NCBI GenBank assembly: GCA_946699065.1
Contig: CAMPDV010000004.1
Span: 1,674,001-1,738,000 of the forward strand
Reading direction: 5' to 3'
DNA: 64,000 nucleotides
Source: Loxodes magnus
Lineage: Eukaryota > Ciliophora > Karyorelictea > Loxodida > Loxodidae
Of this stretch, positions 50,111-63,400 are shown one piece after another. A program made the translations under genes and the position numbers. The notes beneath the pieces are model-generated. The model made no database searches and was not told the DNA's origin. It saw only the letters and a list, made by a program, of their open reading frames with translations. Positions within the stretch are counted from its first letter, which is position 1. Every line of letters starts with the position of its first letter.

Positions 50111-53100
50111 TTCTAACCCTTTTAGTTAAAATTAATTAACTAATATGCAAAAAATTTATCAATAGAAAGAGTCTCATATTGCATTATTTTCATTTTTTTT
50201 AATTTATAAAACTTTAATAGAAAAATAGTAAATTGCGTGGTTAAAATTAAATGAATTTTCTGCTATTAAATTAAAGTAACAATCATTTAAAAATCTCAAT
50301 CCACTACATTCTAATAGTTTTATAATTAAGCATTATTTTTTATATCACATTAAAATATACTGAAATACTTGATTAGATAATAAATAAAAATTTCTAGGAT
50401 AAGAATCTTTTCTAAGTTTTAATCCTATAGCATTAAGCGAGGAATCATATAATTTTGCTATATAAGTAAAAAAATAAGTTAAATAGAGATAAGAGAATAT
50501 TTACAAGATTTATGGTTTAAATTAAGAATATTTATAGATAAGATTCTTAAACTAATTAGAAGCGAATGATAGATGGAATAATAAAGGATTTTAAAACCAG
50601 AATTATACAAAGGATAAATATTTAGATAGAATATCAATATAATATTTTAATTAAATGAACATTAAGTTAAAAATTATTAAGAACATTTTTTTAATATACC
50701 GAAGTTATATATTGATTCTTTAAAGTCATTAATTAAATATACTAACTTGTAGAAATTTTTTATTAATTAAGAGTTGTGACTATTTAGTTCATTAAACAAT
50801 AAATTTTTATTAGAGGTTGTGAAAAAAGCTTACTTTAAAGATTATATTTAAGAAAAATTAAAGAGAATTAGACAAGATGAAGAAAATGAATAGTTTAGTA
50901 TATAAAATCTGCAAAAAAGAAATTAGATTGCAATTTATTATATCATTTGTTACAAGCTAAATAAGTTTGGAAAATTTCAAACATTTAAAACATTTTTAGC
51001 TGATACATATAATTTTTTCATGTTTTTATAATTAATCATCATTCATATATTTCTCTGAAATATTATAAAATACGAAGTTGAAAGATCTTTGAGTCTTGTT
51101 TCCATTCCAACGAATAATATCGCTTAATTAATTAAAAAAATTTCTTTAGGAGTCTTTTATATTATTTGCATTTATTTTCTTGTTAGATAATTATATTAAA
51201 AATTTTTAAAAATTTTAGAAATTATAATAGTCAAAGCAAGACAATATATTTCAGTAAAATATTGCAACAAATTAAAAATTTAATTTAAAATCTTTTGTAG
51301 AATGAAAATTAAATCTTATAGAGTTAGTAAAAGTTTGATTTAAATTGGAAGTTGCATAAGAAACTTTCTATTAGTGTAATAATAAAAAAAATATAGCAAT
51401 GTAATAAATTTAAGCTCTATGAGAATTTTTTAAAGTTACAAAGACAAAAAATAAAGATGTAAGAATAAGTTAAAATTAACTTTTATTTAGATAAACTTTC
51501 TATGCTGAAAAGATAAAATAATTTTAAAAAAAAATAATAAATAAAAAGAAGCATTAATCTAAACATTTATAGTGTATGGAGATTATTAATAAGTTTACAA
51601 TATATCAAAGAATTAAAAGTTAAAAAATTAAAACATAAATAAATAAAGATTTGATAAAAATTATATAAATATCATACTCTTAAAATAATAAGGATAAGTT
51701 ATGATGAAATTAAATAATAATTGATTTTATAAAATCAAATTTTATTATAACTACATAAATAAATTATTATTAAAAAAAATATATTAAAAGATAAAAAAAC
51801 TTAATTATTTTCTATTAATTAAGCATTTCAGATTTCATTTTTTGTATAGGAGCAAACTTTACAACTATTATCTAAATCGCAAAAAATAATAAATAAGACA
51901 GATTTCAGTAAAAATATTTTTTAAAATTGAAACAATTTTCCTGAAATCAAATTTACACAAGAAAAAAAGATATTCATATTAAGAAAAAATAAAAAATACT
52001 TAGCATTTAAATTAATTTTCGATATAAGTTGCAATATTCAAGATATTTTTATCATTAAAAAGATTTCTAATAAATTTTTAGTTTTACATTATTAAAAGAG
52101 CTTAATATATTTTACAAAAAATTTTAGAATTAAATCTTAAGTTTATAGTTATTTATGGTTTTAAAATATTTTACAGTATTAGAATATTTAAATTTTATAA
52201 GCTTAATTTTAGATAAAAAAATGTTTGGTCACAGTTTTTAGAATAAAGATAATTATAAAATGAAAAATTTATTTGTTTAAGCAGTAAACATATAGCTCAT
52301 AGAAATTTGAATAATAAGGTAGTTATAATTAATGGTATACTTTATTATTTATAATATTTATTAAAGTAAATTAAAATATTACACAAAACTTTTGAAATAA
52401 AGATAAAAATTAAGATTAGAACTTCATTTAAATGAAATTAAACTATAATTAAATTAAACCTTCAAATAAATAAACTAGGTTTTCTAAAGGCTATCTTTCT
52501 TTTAATTAAATTATTTCTATCAATCTAACAAAGAGTTTAGTAATTATCAAATAAATTCTTTAAAAAATGATTGAAATTTTTCTGTATTAAAAAATCTAGA
52601 TTAGTTATGTGATGTAAAATGGTATACTTATGCTAAAATTCGAAATATTTTAATGTACATCAAGTGTATTATATAGATTGAAGTTATCATTGATACTTAA
52701 AATTTTAATTAAAGAGTCTAACCTTTTATTTTAAGAAAAGTAATCGCTTATATTTAAATTTATATAATACAAATCTTCATAAGAATAATTTCTGTATCTG
52801 TTTCTTGTCATTTTATTATAAAGAATTGTAACAATGATCTAATAAACCAATATAAAGACTTTAAAGATATTGGTTAATTAGTATATTAATATATTGTAGA
52901 TCTGTATCTTATCCAAAACTGCTAGATTGAAAGATGCAATATTTTGAATTGTAGAAGTTTAATCGTGTAACGGTAAAATCTCTTTTATAATAGAAAAATA
53001 AAATTTATAAAAGATATATCCAAATTTAAATAATTTTAGAAGAAGAGAAATTTAGAAGATGTTTAAAATATACTTTTAGTTTATCTTTCATTAAGAAAGA

Positions 53101-54458
53101 TAAAAATAGTAAAATTAAAAGGGAGAATTAATTCAAAATATAAAGCGTAATTTTTATATTTAATAAGCTCTTATTTATTAAAGCCGCAAATTAAGAACTT
53201 TTTGTTTCTTTTTTAAATAATTATCTTTTAAATTAAAGTTTATCCTTAAGTTTAATAATAAAGTTTAAATTAAATTATGACTTTAATACGAATTATAAGA
53301 GCTGATTAAGTTTAAGCCTAGTGTAATGCAAAGGTTGGCTTAATAATTGGGGTATAAATTTATTTAATATAAAAATATATTTATAACTCTTCGATTTATT
53401 TTTATATGCAAAGATCTTAAGTTGTTGTAAATTATCGTATTAATTTGATTCTATCGATTAATATAAAAATTAAAGGAAATCATTTTATATTAGAAATATT
53501 AAGGAATTTATTTTAGGCAATTCTTAGCAAATATCTGAAATTTTTAATTATATCTTTATAGTAAGCAAGCTTTTCTCTCAATTTACTTCCAAACAAATTT
53601 CTTAGCAAAGCTTCAAAGCGCAAATTTTATTTATAACAGTTTATTATGATAACTTCACGTTAATCTTTTAAACTGTAATTTTATTGGTAGCAAAGAAGAT
53701 AAGTTCTTCTGAAATTAAAAATATATCTAAATAAAAATGTACTTTGATAAGCTTATAACTATACTTATAGTTATATTTAAGATATATAAACTAATCTATA
53801 TGATGACTAAAATATGTATTAATTATTAATGGCCTAATAATTTATAATAATGTATTTTTAATTTATCAACCATAAATCTTTAAACTTAATTAGATACTGA
53901 AGATATTAAGTTAAATTGATAAGAGATTACCTTTCTTGTATAGAACTAATATAGTTTTTTTGGTTTAAGCTAAGAATAAATTTAATTATAATTTTAATAA
54001 AGTTGTTAAGATACTTCATTAGCTTTATCTATTTTATAAACAAGCTAAGTAGCTTTAAATATTTTAGTTTCACTAACTAGATATTTGAATTTAATAATAT
54101 TATAATTAGATGCTAGTGGTATATTTTATAAAAATTTTAATTATTTCTTAGATTAATAAATTTTAAATATATGCTAAGCTAATCACTATATAACCTTTAA
54201 ATACCAATTAATTCTTTAAGAATATTAATAGCATTTGAATATCATAGTAAGCGCAACTATTCTTTTTTTAATTTATGTTGTAAGATATTAAATCAAAATT
54301 AATTTTCATGATATAAATTAAAATAAAAAAACGAAAATTTAGCAAAATCATTATTATGTTCAATATCGCTATACTCTACATTAACTCAGATTTCATTACC
54401 AAAATAATTTAAATTTTTCTCATAAAAATTAAAAAAAAGAATCTTGTTAAATTTATTT
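50111..54458. other. AT-rich desert
   Basis: Nothing supported. A short plus-strand patch near 50540-50640 (LEANDRWNNKGFQNQNY) is in another frame from the ORF before it and was not called. Confidence 0.45.
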
Positions 54459-54996
54459 ATGTACTGTAAAAATGGAAACCCATGCTCCTAGAAATTTAAA
54501 CCAGGCTGCAATGAATATCAAAATTGACGAATTCGATAGGCAGCTGGAACAATTATACGAATCGAATGAAAATATTCATATCAAATTGGAAAAATTAGAG
54601 ACAAGTGTAAAATAATAGGCTATACAATCTATCCCAATGGAGATCGAATAAGAGAATAATAAGCCAATTGAACAAACTAAAGAGAAATATTTTAGGAAAA
54701 AATGCTACATCTGCATGAGAACAGACCACCTATGGAGACGATGTTGGAAGAGAAAGAAGATTTAATAGAAAATATGGAATGATCTAACCTAATTTTACCC
54801 AACCAGGATTGGAGAAATTTATAAGAAGAAAGCAAGCTATATGAAGAGAAAACCATTCCGAAAACTTGACAGTGAAGGGAGGAGAAGACCACCTAGAGAT
54901 CAAGTTCCTATTGGCTGGATAGGGAAGTAGGAAGCTCTTAAGTAGAGGATCCTTCTTTAACACTTTAATTTAATTTAATTTAATGTACTGTAAAAA
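54459..54996 (+). mobile_element. 0.5-kb zinc-knuckle insertion with 14-bp target duplication
   Basis: The element (54473-54982) is GC-richer than its surroundings and flanked by identical 14-bp direct repeats ATGTACTGTAAAAA (54459-54472 and 54983-54996), with a (TTTAA)n tail just before the right copy. This is the signature of target-primed (non-LTR/SINE-like) insertion. Its ORF begins at 54472: METHAPRNLNQAAMNIKIDE, a coiled coil, SIPMEIEQENNKPIEQ, then a canonical CCHC knuckle CYICMRTDHLWRRC and a basic tail. The Gag/ORF1-like protein presumably bound nucleic acid. No reverse transcriptase is present, so it is a short or 5'-truncated copy that would depend on others. The intact duplication suggests a fairly recent insertion. 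Confidence 0.7.
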
Positions 54997-55606
54997 AGGT
55001 ATAGAAAGCTATATAATTTAAAATAAATATACTTGTTCTATAATAATAAGGACATAAGAAATTAAAATGAGAATAATACATATGATTATAGAAAATACTT
55101 GCAAAAGAAATAATTATAAATAGTAAATTAATAATTAAATTAAAGGAAATTAATATTATATTAAGATTAATTAGTTTTATATAAATCAATCCTTATTAAT
55201 TATAATACCTGCATGAAGGTTAAGTAGTATAATATTAAATAAACTATTTTAAATAATAAAACTTTGATTTAAAAGAATTTAATTAAATCTAATTTTAGGA
55301 TTTTTTATTAACTTAATCTTTAGAAGAATAATTAGTATATAAAAAAAAAACTAGCAAATATAAGCAATATAAACTGAAGTTTAGTAATTATATCATTAGT
55401 TTTAAGAAGCTAGTCCTTATTATTTAATTTTTAAAGTATTTAACTTTATAGAGATATGCTAAGTAGACTATAAAAATAAATTAAAATTTATTATTTTTTA
55501 AGAATTGAATATTAAAATAAAATTATTATAACAAACTTAAAAATTCAAATAAAAACGATAATGAAAATTACATTTGATTAAAAATACAAAAAGATAAGAT
55601 TAAATT
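54997..55606. other. AT-rich spacer
   Basis: Nothing recognised. Confidence 0.45.
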
Positions 55607-56145
55607 AATACAAAAATATAAAATGATTAAATAGGCTAATAATTTAGATTCTTAAGAATAAAAACTTAATTCAACCGAAAGCTACTACAAAAATATAAAA
55701 TGATTAAATAGGCTAATAATTCAGATTCTTAAGAATAAAAACTTAATTTAGCCGAAAGCTACTACAAAAATATAAAATGATTAAATAGGCTAATAATTTA
55801 GATTCTTAAGAATAAAAACTTAATTCAACCGAAAGCTACTACAAAAATATAAAATGATTAAATAGGCTAATAATTCAGATTCTTAAGAATAAAAACTTAA
55901 TTCAACCGAAAGCTACTACAAAAATATAAAATGATTAAATAGGCTAATAATTCAGATTCTTAAGAATAAAAACTTAATTCAACAAAAAGCTACTACAAAA
56001 ATATAAAATGATTAAATAGGCTAATAATTCAGATTCTTAAGAATAAAAACTTAATTCAACCGAAAGCTACTACAAAAATATAAAATGATTAAATAGGCTA
56101 ATAATTCAGATTCTTAAGAATAAAAACTTAATTCAACAAAAAGCT
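55607..56145. repeat. 77-bp minisatellite, seven copies
   Basis: Seven head-to-tail 77-bp units starting at 55607, 55684, 55761, 55838, 55915, 55992 and 56069. They are almost identical, with variants TTTAG/TTCAG and CAACCGAAAG/CAACAAAAAG. The unit is not a multiple of three, so it is unlikely to be coding. The near-identity implies recent expansion or homogenisation. Confidence 0.95.
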
Positions 56146-56169
56146 ACTACATAAAACAATAAAAAGATA

Positions 56170-56212
56170 ATTTTGAAAGTTATAGAACTTGGTGCGATGA
56201 CTCTTAATAATT
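56170..56212 (-). repeat. Inverted relative of the 27.76/28.99-kb repeats
   Basis: The minus strand reads TTATTAAGAGTCATCGCACC, related to TTATTAAAGAACTTCGCACC at 28990 and TTATTAAAGAGCTGCACACC at 27757. In all three the same frame reads LL(K/R)..(A/T)P, so it may be the C-terminal coding end of one element family. It lies just outside the minisatellite. Confidence 0.45.
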
Positions 56213-59200
56213 TAAAAAATATAAAAAAGCAAAATTATTGAAGTTTTAAACAAATAAATCAACTATTGAAGTAAAAAAAGAAGAAAAGCATTCTAAGAAC
56301 TGGAATTAATTATGTTATAGATGGAGAGTTTATTAAGAAATAAAAAAAATATTAGTATACTTAAGAATAAAACATTTTAAGAAAGGAAATTTGAAAAAAA
56401 GAAGAAAAGAACAAGTATAATTTATAAAAATTAAAGGTTTATATCTAAATCAAAGGTTAAATCTATCTTTTCTACAGTGGGAATTGAAAAAAAGTAAAAG
56501 ATTTGCTTAATATCAAAGATAATTAACTTACGATTATTATAACATATATATATCTAATATTCATATTAAAGTTATTAAATCCAGTTTGTTAATAATATTT
56601 TGTTAGTATAATAAAAGTTAATATAGAGCAGATAGAGTATTTTTGTAATTTAATTACATAAAATATATAGAGAAGATTGATTTTTATAATTAAGGATAAT
56701 TTATAAAAAATCAATCTAAAATATTTACTATAACTTAATTTCAATAATTATCTTTATTTTAAGTCTAAAGCAAGGAAATATATCAACTTTAATTAATATG
56801 ATAAGCAAAGTTATAATCTTAAGAACAATAATCATATCATCATTCTTTTTAAAAATAGATAAAAACACGAAACATAATAAGATAAATCTAAGAAATGTAT
56901 ACAAATTACATAAATAGTCAAAAGTTTATGATTATCTAATGCTTATTTTTATTAAAACTTCTAAATTATAATATAACTAAAAATCTTTTAGTGGCAAGCC
57001 GCCTTTGACTGTTTATCTAGATTTAAAATAAATTAATAGATAAGGTAAATTAATAAAATTAAGGAATGATTTAAACTTTAAGCATTTAAAATTTGTTAAT
57101 TATAAATTCAAAAGGAAATTAAACCTTTCTCAGAGTAGAATATATCAAGACTAAAGGGTAAAGTAGATTTTTAATAAATTAAGTATAATAAACGAAAAAT
57201 TATTATAAACATAATAAAAGACTCAAGGAACAGGTTAATATAGGTATTCACGGAGTAATTAAACTTAAAGTATTATTTTCAATTTTATTAAGCTTTTATA
57301 TTATTTTAATTAAAAGAGTTTTAATAATATTTAGGTCTTTGTGAAACTATCAAAAGTCGAATTAATGCAATAAAATTTTAGATAGTTATAAGCAAATAGA
57401 GATTTTAATTAAATTTTAGTTTAAGAATTAAAAATAAAAAAATTACATAAAATATAGTCTCATAATAAAAACATAACTATAACATTAATAAATGAAATTC
57501 TTAAAAATATAGAATACTTACATAGAAGTTAAATATAATTTATAAAATAAAAATATTGCTAGAAAATATCATGCTTTATTATTAAAAAGAAATCAAAATT
57601 GAACCTCTAAGAATTTAAAAAAATAGAAGGAATTTGATTTAACTATTCTTAAAGTGAATTTTAAATGCATATAATATACTAAATTATGAATAAAAATAAT
57701 TTGAGAAAAAATAAAATATAATAAGTATGTTATTAAATATCTTAATTAAGATATAAAATATTTTAGATTATAATTATTAATACAAACTTTACTTTATCAA
57801 GAGATAAATTTTTAAAATAAACTAACTAATAGTTAGTAGATTTATGCTTTTTCTATTAATTAACCTTTTTATAGTTATTCTGACGATAAAATTTTTTAGA
57901 TTTTTTTTCATTAATAAATATTAAGAAAATACCTAATTTCAAAGTTTTATAATATTTTTTTATTAAGTCTTAAATAAAAAGCAGGTTAAATGGAATTTTT
58001 GTATATTCATTAATAAATAAAAAAAAACTTTCATTAAATAGCATTTATGCATTTTAATATATTTTATATATCTCAATTTGAAGCATTTCTTAAAATTGAT
58101 TTTTAGAATTTCTCAACCATTATGAAATTTAAAATAGATAATTAATTCTTAAATTGAATTTACAAAGATAATTTTCTAATAAAAGCCTTATAAAAAGAAA
58201 AAATTATAATAATGCTAAAATTCAAAGAGCTTTATATCTTTATTTTATAGTTTAGTTTTATCTTCTAGTTTATAGATATTGTATTATTGGCTATGATGTT
58301 AAGTCAATAATATTAAAATAATTCAAATGTTTTTATAAATTTGATAAATAAACAATATAGCATCTAATGCTTATTAATTATTTCTTAGTATTTTTTATAA
58401 TTTTATTTATGTTTGCAAATAAACAGAAAATTAGAATAATAAGAAGTTTAATAGGCAAAATAATAAAGAATTTAGATAAATTTTAAATAAAATATAACTC
58501 TAAAAGGTAGCTTTGTAATAGCTATTTATTTGTAGATTGGAATTATAGAGGTAAAGCAATTTATAAGATAGAGAAGAAAATAAGCGAATAGTTTAAATTA
58601 TTTTAAAATTAATATCCTTTATTTGATTCAAAGAGAATAGTTTTGATAAAGAGGCTCTTTTAATTTTTATAATTATGCTACTTTATTATAATTTCTTCTA
58701 AATCATCTGCTTTACTATTTTTTGGTATAAATTAGTTAAAATGAAAAAACTTAAAGTTATAGGTATATTTGCTAAAATTAAATAAAAAAAGATCTAAATA
58801 ATTTTAAAGTATTTAGTCTTATATCATACTATAAATCTTAAATAAATCTTCCTATTATAATACTTATAATTTCGCTTTAGGTATATTTAACATTAATTTT
58901 AAAATTAATAAAATTTCAAAGCATAGCAGTCTCTCCAATCAACTTAGATGATGATTTTATTAATACACTGTATGGATGTTTTATTCTTTGGTGCTATAAA
59001 CTAAAAATAAACTGATTATATTTAGATATTTATATTAACTATGAATTATTAGCTTACTTAATCATAAGCTTAAGATATGGCTAAGTTACTTATATTTTAG
59101 TTATTTTAAAGAGGTTTTATATAATTATTAATGCTTTTCTTTAAAACTCTATGAAAAATTAGATGTCTAAATTATATCTAAAATATCTAAAACAAAGAAA

Positions 59201-59689
59201 CTATTTGAACAATTAATTAATGCTTTCGTAAGAAAAAGAAGTATCAAGATTAAATAAAATTAAGGTATGGTAGGAATGAATCTTTAAAAATTAAAGGATT
59301 ATAAAGACTTATATATAAGAACAATATATAACTAATATTTATTTAATTAGATGTTTAACTATAAAGTAGTTAGTTATTAATATATCAAGTTTAGAATGCT
59401 GTGGATTATTAACTCTAAAGTTAAATTAATCCTATTTAAAAATTTTAAAATATATACTAATTATTAATCCATTATACATCTAAAACTTTCATAATCTCAT
59501 AGCTTTTTTATTAATTTTAAAGCTTTTATTAAAGTATGTAGCAATAAAATTTATTAAATTAAATTGATTTAATAAGAAAATTATAATACAACAAGCTTTA
59601 AGCAAAGCAGCTTAAATTAACTAAATAACAATATAATTTAAAGAAGATCTATTCTAATTTAAATATCTCAAATATTATATCTAATGCTT
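56213..59689. other. AT-rich desert
   Basis: Nothing supported. Confidence 0.5.
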
Positions 59690-59970
59690 ATGTCTTTCTT
59701 TTATCTTTTTTATTCATTTTAATTAAGATGCTAAAAACCTTCCTGGCTTCTACATTCTTTTTTAGAATATCTTTCATTTCAAGTATTTTTTCTAAGAATT
59801 ACCTTAGGATTTCATAATATATTCCATTTCTAGAATAGAATATATCAGGTTCAGCCCTAAATTAACTTTTCTTTCGTTTGAATTCGTCCAAATAAAGCTT
59901 GAATAGAACATAAATCTTAGAATAAAATAGCTGAGCTTTTGAATCTATAAGCCTGAGGAAATATTATAGA
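59690..59970 (-). CDS. Possible coding relic in the desert
   Basis: The minus strand reads QLFYSKIYVLFKLYLDEFKR, RKKSQFRAEPDIFYSRNGIY, then YEILRQFLEKILEMKDILKK and VEARKVFSILIKMNKKDKRK with no TGA. Composition is gene-like against a very AT-rich background. No start, partner exon or family was recognised. It may be an exon of an undetected gene or a mobile-element piece. Confidence 0.3.
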
Positions 59971-60498
59971 AAGTTAAGCATTTTATAATAAAGAAATTCA
60001 AAAGACTTTAAAGCGAAGCCTGATAATCTCAAAAAAGATCTAACTAGTATAAATCTAATGTTTTATGATTGAACATTACATCTGATTTGAATAGAGCAAT
60101 ACAAAAAGGAGTTTATAGAAAATAAGAATAAATGCTTTACTCAAGGGTTTTGGTTGAAAATTTATAAAAGCTTTTATTAAAGCAGGAAAATTATTAAGGT
60201 GTATATAAGAAAGATGTTATGAAATTTATACTTAGTTGAAGCTAAAAAATGAAAAATTCTTGATAATGTTTACTTTTATTAGAAAAACTTTAAAATATAA
60301 AGTAAAATTGCACTGATATTATGAAGTTAAAATTTTACCTTTACTTAATATAATAGATGTGAATCTCTAACTCAATTAATTATTACGAAGGTTTTTAATT
60401 TTCTTAATTAAAATATCTTAATTCTCTTTTAATTATAAGTCTTCTAAATCTATTGTTATACATAAATAAAGGAAAAGCTTGTTTAAATAAAAATAAAA
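59971..60498. other. 5' flank of paralogue B
   Basis: AT-rich; presumably contains the promoter of paralogue B. No motif identified. Confidence 0.4.
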
Positions 60499-63400
60499 AT
60501 GTGGCTATAAGCTAATGTCTTTGCTAAAAGGCTGGTTGTTCTTTGATTGCTTATGATGATATAAGTCTAAGCGATCGAAGTTTATATAACTACCCCAGAA
60601 GTATCTAGTGATTTAGGTCTTCTCGTTCCTTAAGGCTCGAAAACTAACCCTTTTACGTCAATATAGCAAGCCCTTTTTTGTTTAGACTAAAATGCCTCTC
60701 ACATTGTTTACATATCACCGCATGATCATCAACTTGATTGTCTATCTTGCAAGAAATGCTCGGATCCATGTGAAATTTTGAGAGGGGGAAATTAAAACAC
60801 AGGCAACATAAGAATAACGATGTAAGCATTTTAGGGGTGTTTAAATGGTGAGTTTAATTAAGCAATGTGTTTAAATTAAAGAAATAAAAGCACAATTTAA
60901 ATTTAAAACTCCTATTTAAATTTAAACTTAATAAACGACTTTTTAACTTTAAAACACCTAACTATTACTTCTAAATAAGAAATAGATTAAACTTGCTAAT
61001 TTGGATATTGTGCTAATTGAGCAATAATAAAAGCTTTAAAATCAACAGTAATAATATAAAATGTCATATTCTAAGACTTAAACTAATATGCGAACTAATA
61101 TATTATGGCTGAGTAAAGTGATATATAAATATAAAACTCAGTGATAGAAAGAAATTTGATTTACTGAGAATAAAGTTTTATAAAAATTGCTAATTCCTAA
61201 TTTAAAATGAAATAATGCTGATTTGTTTAAAATTTTGGAGGTGCAATTAGAGGATTTTAAAGTAAAGTTGAAATTACTGATAGCTTATTTTACTAAAATA
61301 CTGGTCTTACAAATATCTTTTTAAGTTAAAATTCTATTTGAAGAGTGTAAAATTCATATTTCGTATAAAATTTGAATTCTTATTCTAGCATCTTTAAACT
61401 TACTAATTCAAGTATTTTGTTTTCCTCTAGTTTATTCCTTTAAAATTATTGTTAATAAGGACCAAGTATAGGTGATTCTCTTTAATCAAGCTTAAGTTTT
61501 TTCAGTTGCTATTTTGATTAAACAAATACAATCAGTGATCTGACAATGATGCTTATAAATTCTTTTTTATAAGTTGACTATTGCATTTTCAATAATATCC
61601 AAAACTGATCGCTTTCAGGAGGTTTGTTTTATATGCTATATATGTAAAATGGTTATATTACTAACTGTCAATTCATAGGAATTTCCGCTCCTTAATCATT
61701 AGGGACAATTTCTATCTAAGCTTCTTAATTTTCTAAAATAGAAAACTGTACTTTTATATAAAATTCTGCTGACTATGGAGGATATTTGTATTTATTTGCC
61801 TCAAACATAAGTTCCATTACTAATATCTATGTCTCAAATAGGAATCATGTGTTTGCTGGAATTTTTTTGGTTACAAGTTTTACAAATATTAAGCAAATAA
61901 AAAATTTATTTTCTAAAAATACAACAACCCTTTTTGATGGAGGTGTAATAGCTATGTACACAGGTACTAAAGTAGAATCTATAGAAACTTTATACTGCGA
62001 ATCAAGTATTATTGATTTAAAATATGGAAGAGGAGGATGCTTATTATTAAAAGAAGCATAAGTAAACTCTATTTCTAATAGTTATTTCATAGATAATATT
62101 GCTTCATAAGGAGGGAGTATTTATGCTTATAGTAGCTTTATTCTTGAAATTATAAACTGTACGTTTATTAATAATATCGCTATGTTAAAAGGTGGAAGCA
62201 TTTATGCCTTAAATTCTATCATAAATAGTATTTCTTATATAAAAGCAATCTCAAACCAATGTGATGGAAATGCAGGAGAAGGAGGATTTTTGTATTCTGA
62301 AGAATCCACTATTAAATATATTGATAAAAGTATCTTTTTAAGCAACTAAGCTCTTCAAGGAGGAGCAATAAAAATGATTTTAGGAAATACCTTAATATAA
62401 TTAGTAAACAATACTTTTGACTAAAATCAAGGAAGAGAAGGAGGCAGTATTTATATAAAGAACCAGTCAGTTTTTATAATAAACAGCATATTTACTAGAA
62501 ATAAGGGTAAAGAAGGAGGAGCTATAAGGATTTAATAGTCAAGCGTGAGTAGAATAATAAATTGCACGTTTATAGATAATGAAGGAGTTTAAGGAGGCGG
62601 TTTATATGTGACTAAAAGTGATTTGATATAGTTACAGGGTATAAAGGGTTTTTAGAACTAAGCAGAAAGTAATGGAGGGTTTGGTTGGATTAGTGAAGGA
62701 AATATAAATGAGATAGTTGAAAATGAATTTGAGCAAAATATAGCAAAAGATTCAGGAGGAGCTTTACATATTGAATAAAATAGTATAGTTGAAGTGTTTA
62801 AAAATAACCAATGATAGCAAAATCTAGCTTATTAAAAAGGAGGAAGTCTTAATTTGATAGATACATCTGTTGGACTATTTGAAAAGAATAAGTTTACATA
62901 AAATAGAGCTTTTTACTATGGAGGAGCAATAAGTAGCAATAAGGGTAATATATTATAAGTATAAGAGTGCTAGTTTTTAGAAAACAGAGCAGGTTATGGC
63001 GGGGCTTGGTATGTATATGAATCAAATATGAGCTAAGTTGAGAATATTTAAGCATAAGGGAACGTAGCTACATAGCAAAATGGTGGATTCGCACTTTTTC
63101 ATAATTCAATTTTATCTAGCTTATTAAATAGTTAGTTTTCTGAAAATATGGCTAAATTGAGAGGAGGTGTATTAGGTTTCTAATATGATATGATAACAGT
63201 ATCTTGTATATTGATTGAGAATAGCGAATTTGAATCTAATGGAGGAAGTCTAGGAGGAGTAGCATATTTCCAAAATTAGTAGGTGACTTTGAAAAATGTA
63301 AGGATTTATAATAACTGAGTTGATTAATCTGGATGCTTGTTTTCAGAATAATCAAATGTTTATGGTTGGTTTTTAGAAATAAAGTATAACTATGGAAGCT

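Noticed and set aside
54459-54996. Direct repeats as pointers of a programmed-rearrangement segment
   Set aside because: The 14-bp repeats, a simple-sequence tail and a zinc-knuckle ORF fit a transposition target duplication better, and no gene in the window is split by such repeats.
54692-55189. Minus-strand ORFs over the zinc-knuckle insertion and its right flank
   Set aside because: The first is antisense of the CCHC ORF; the second is AT-rich noise.
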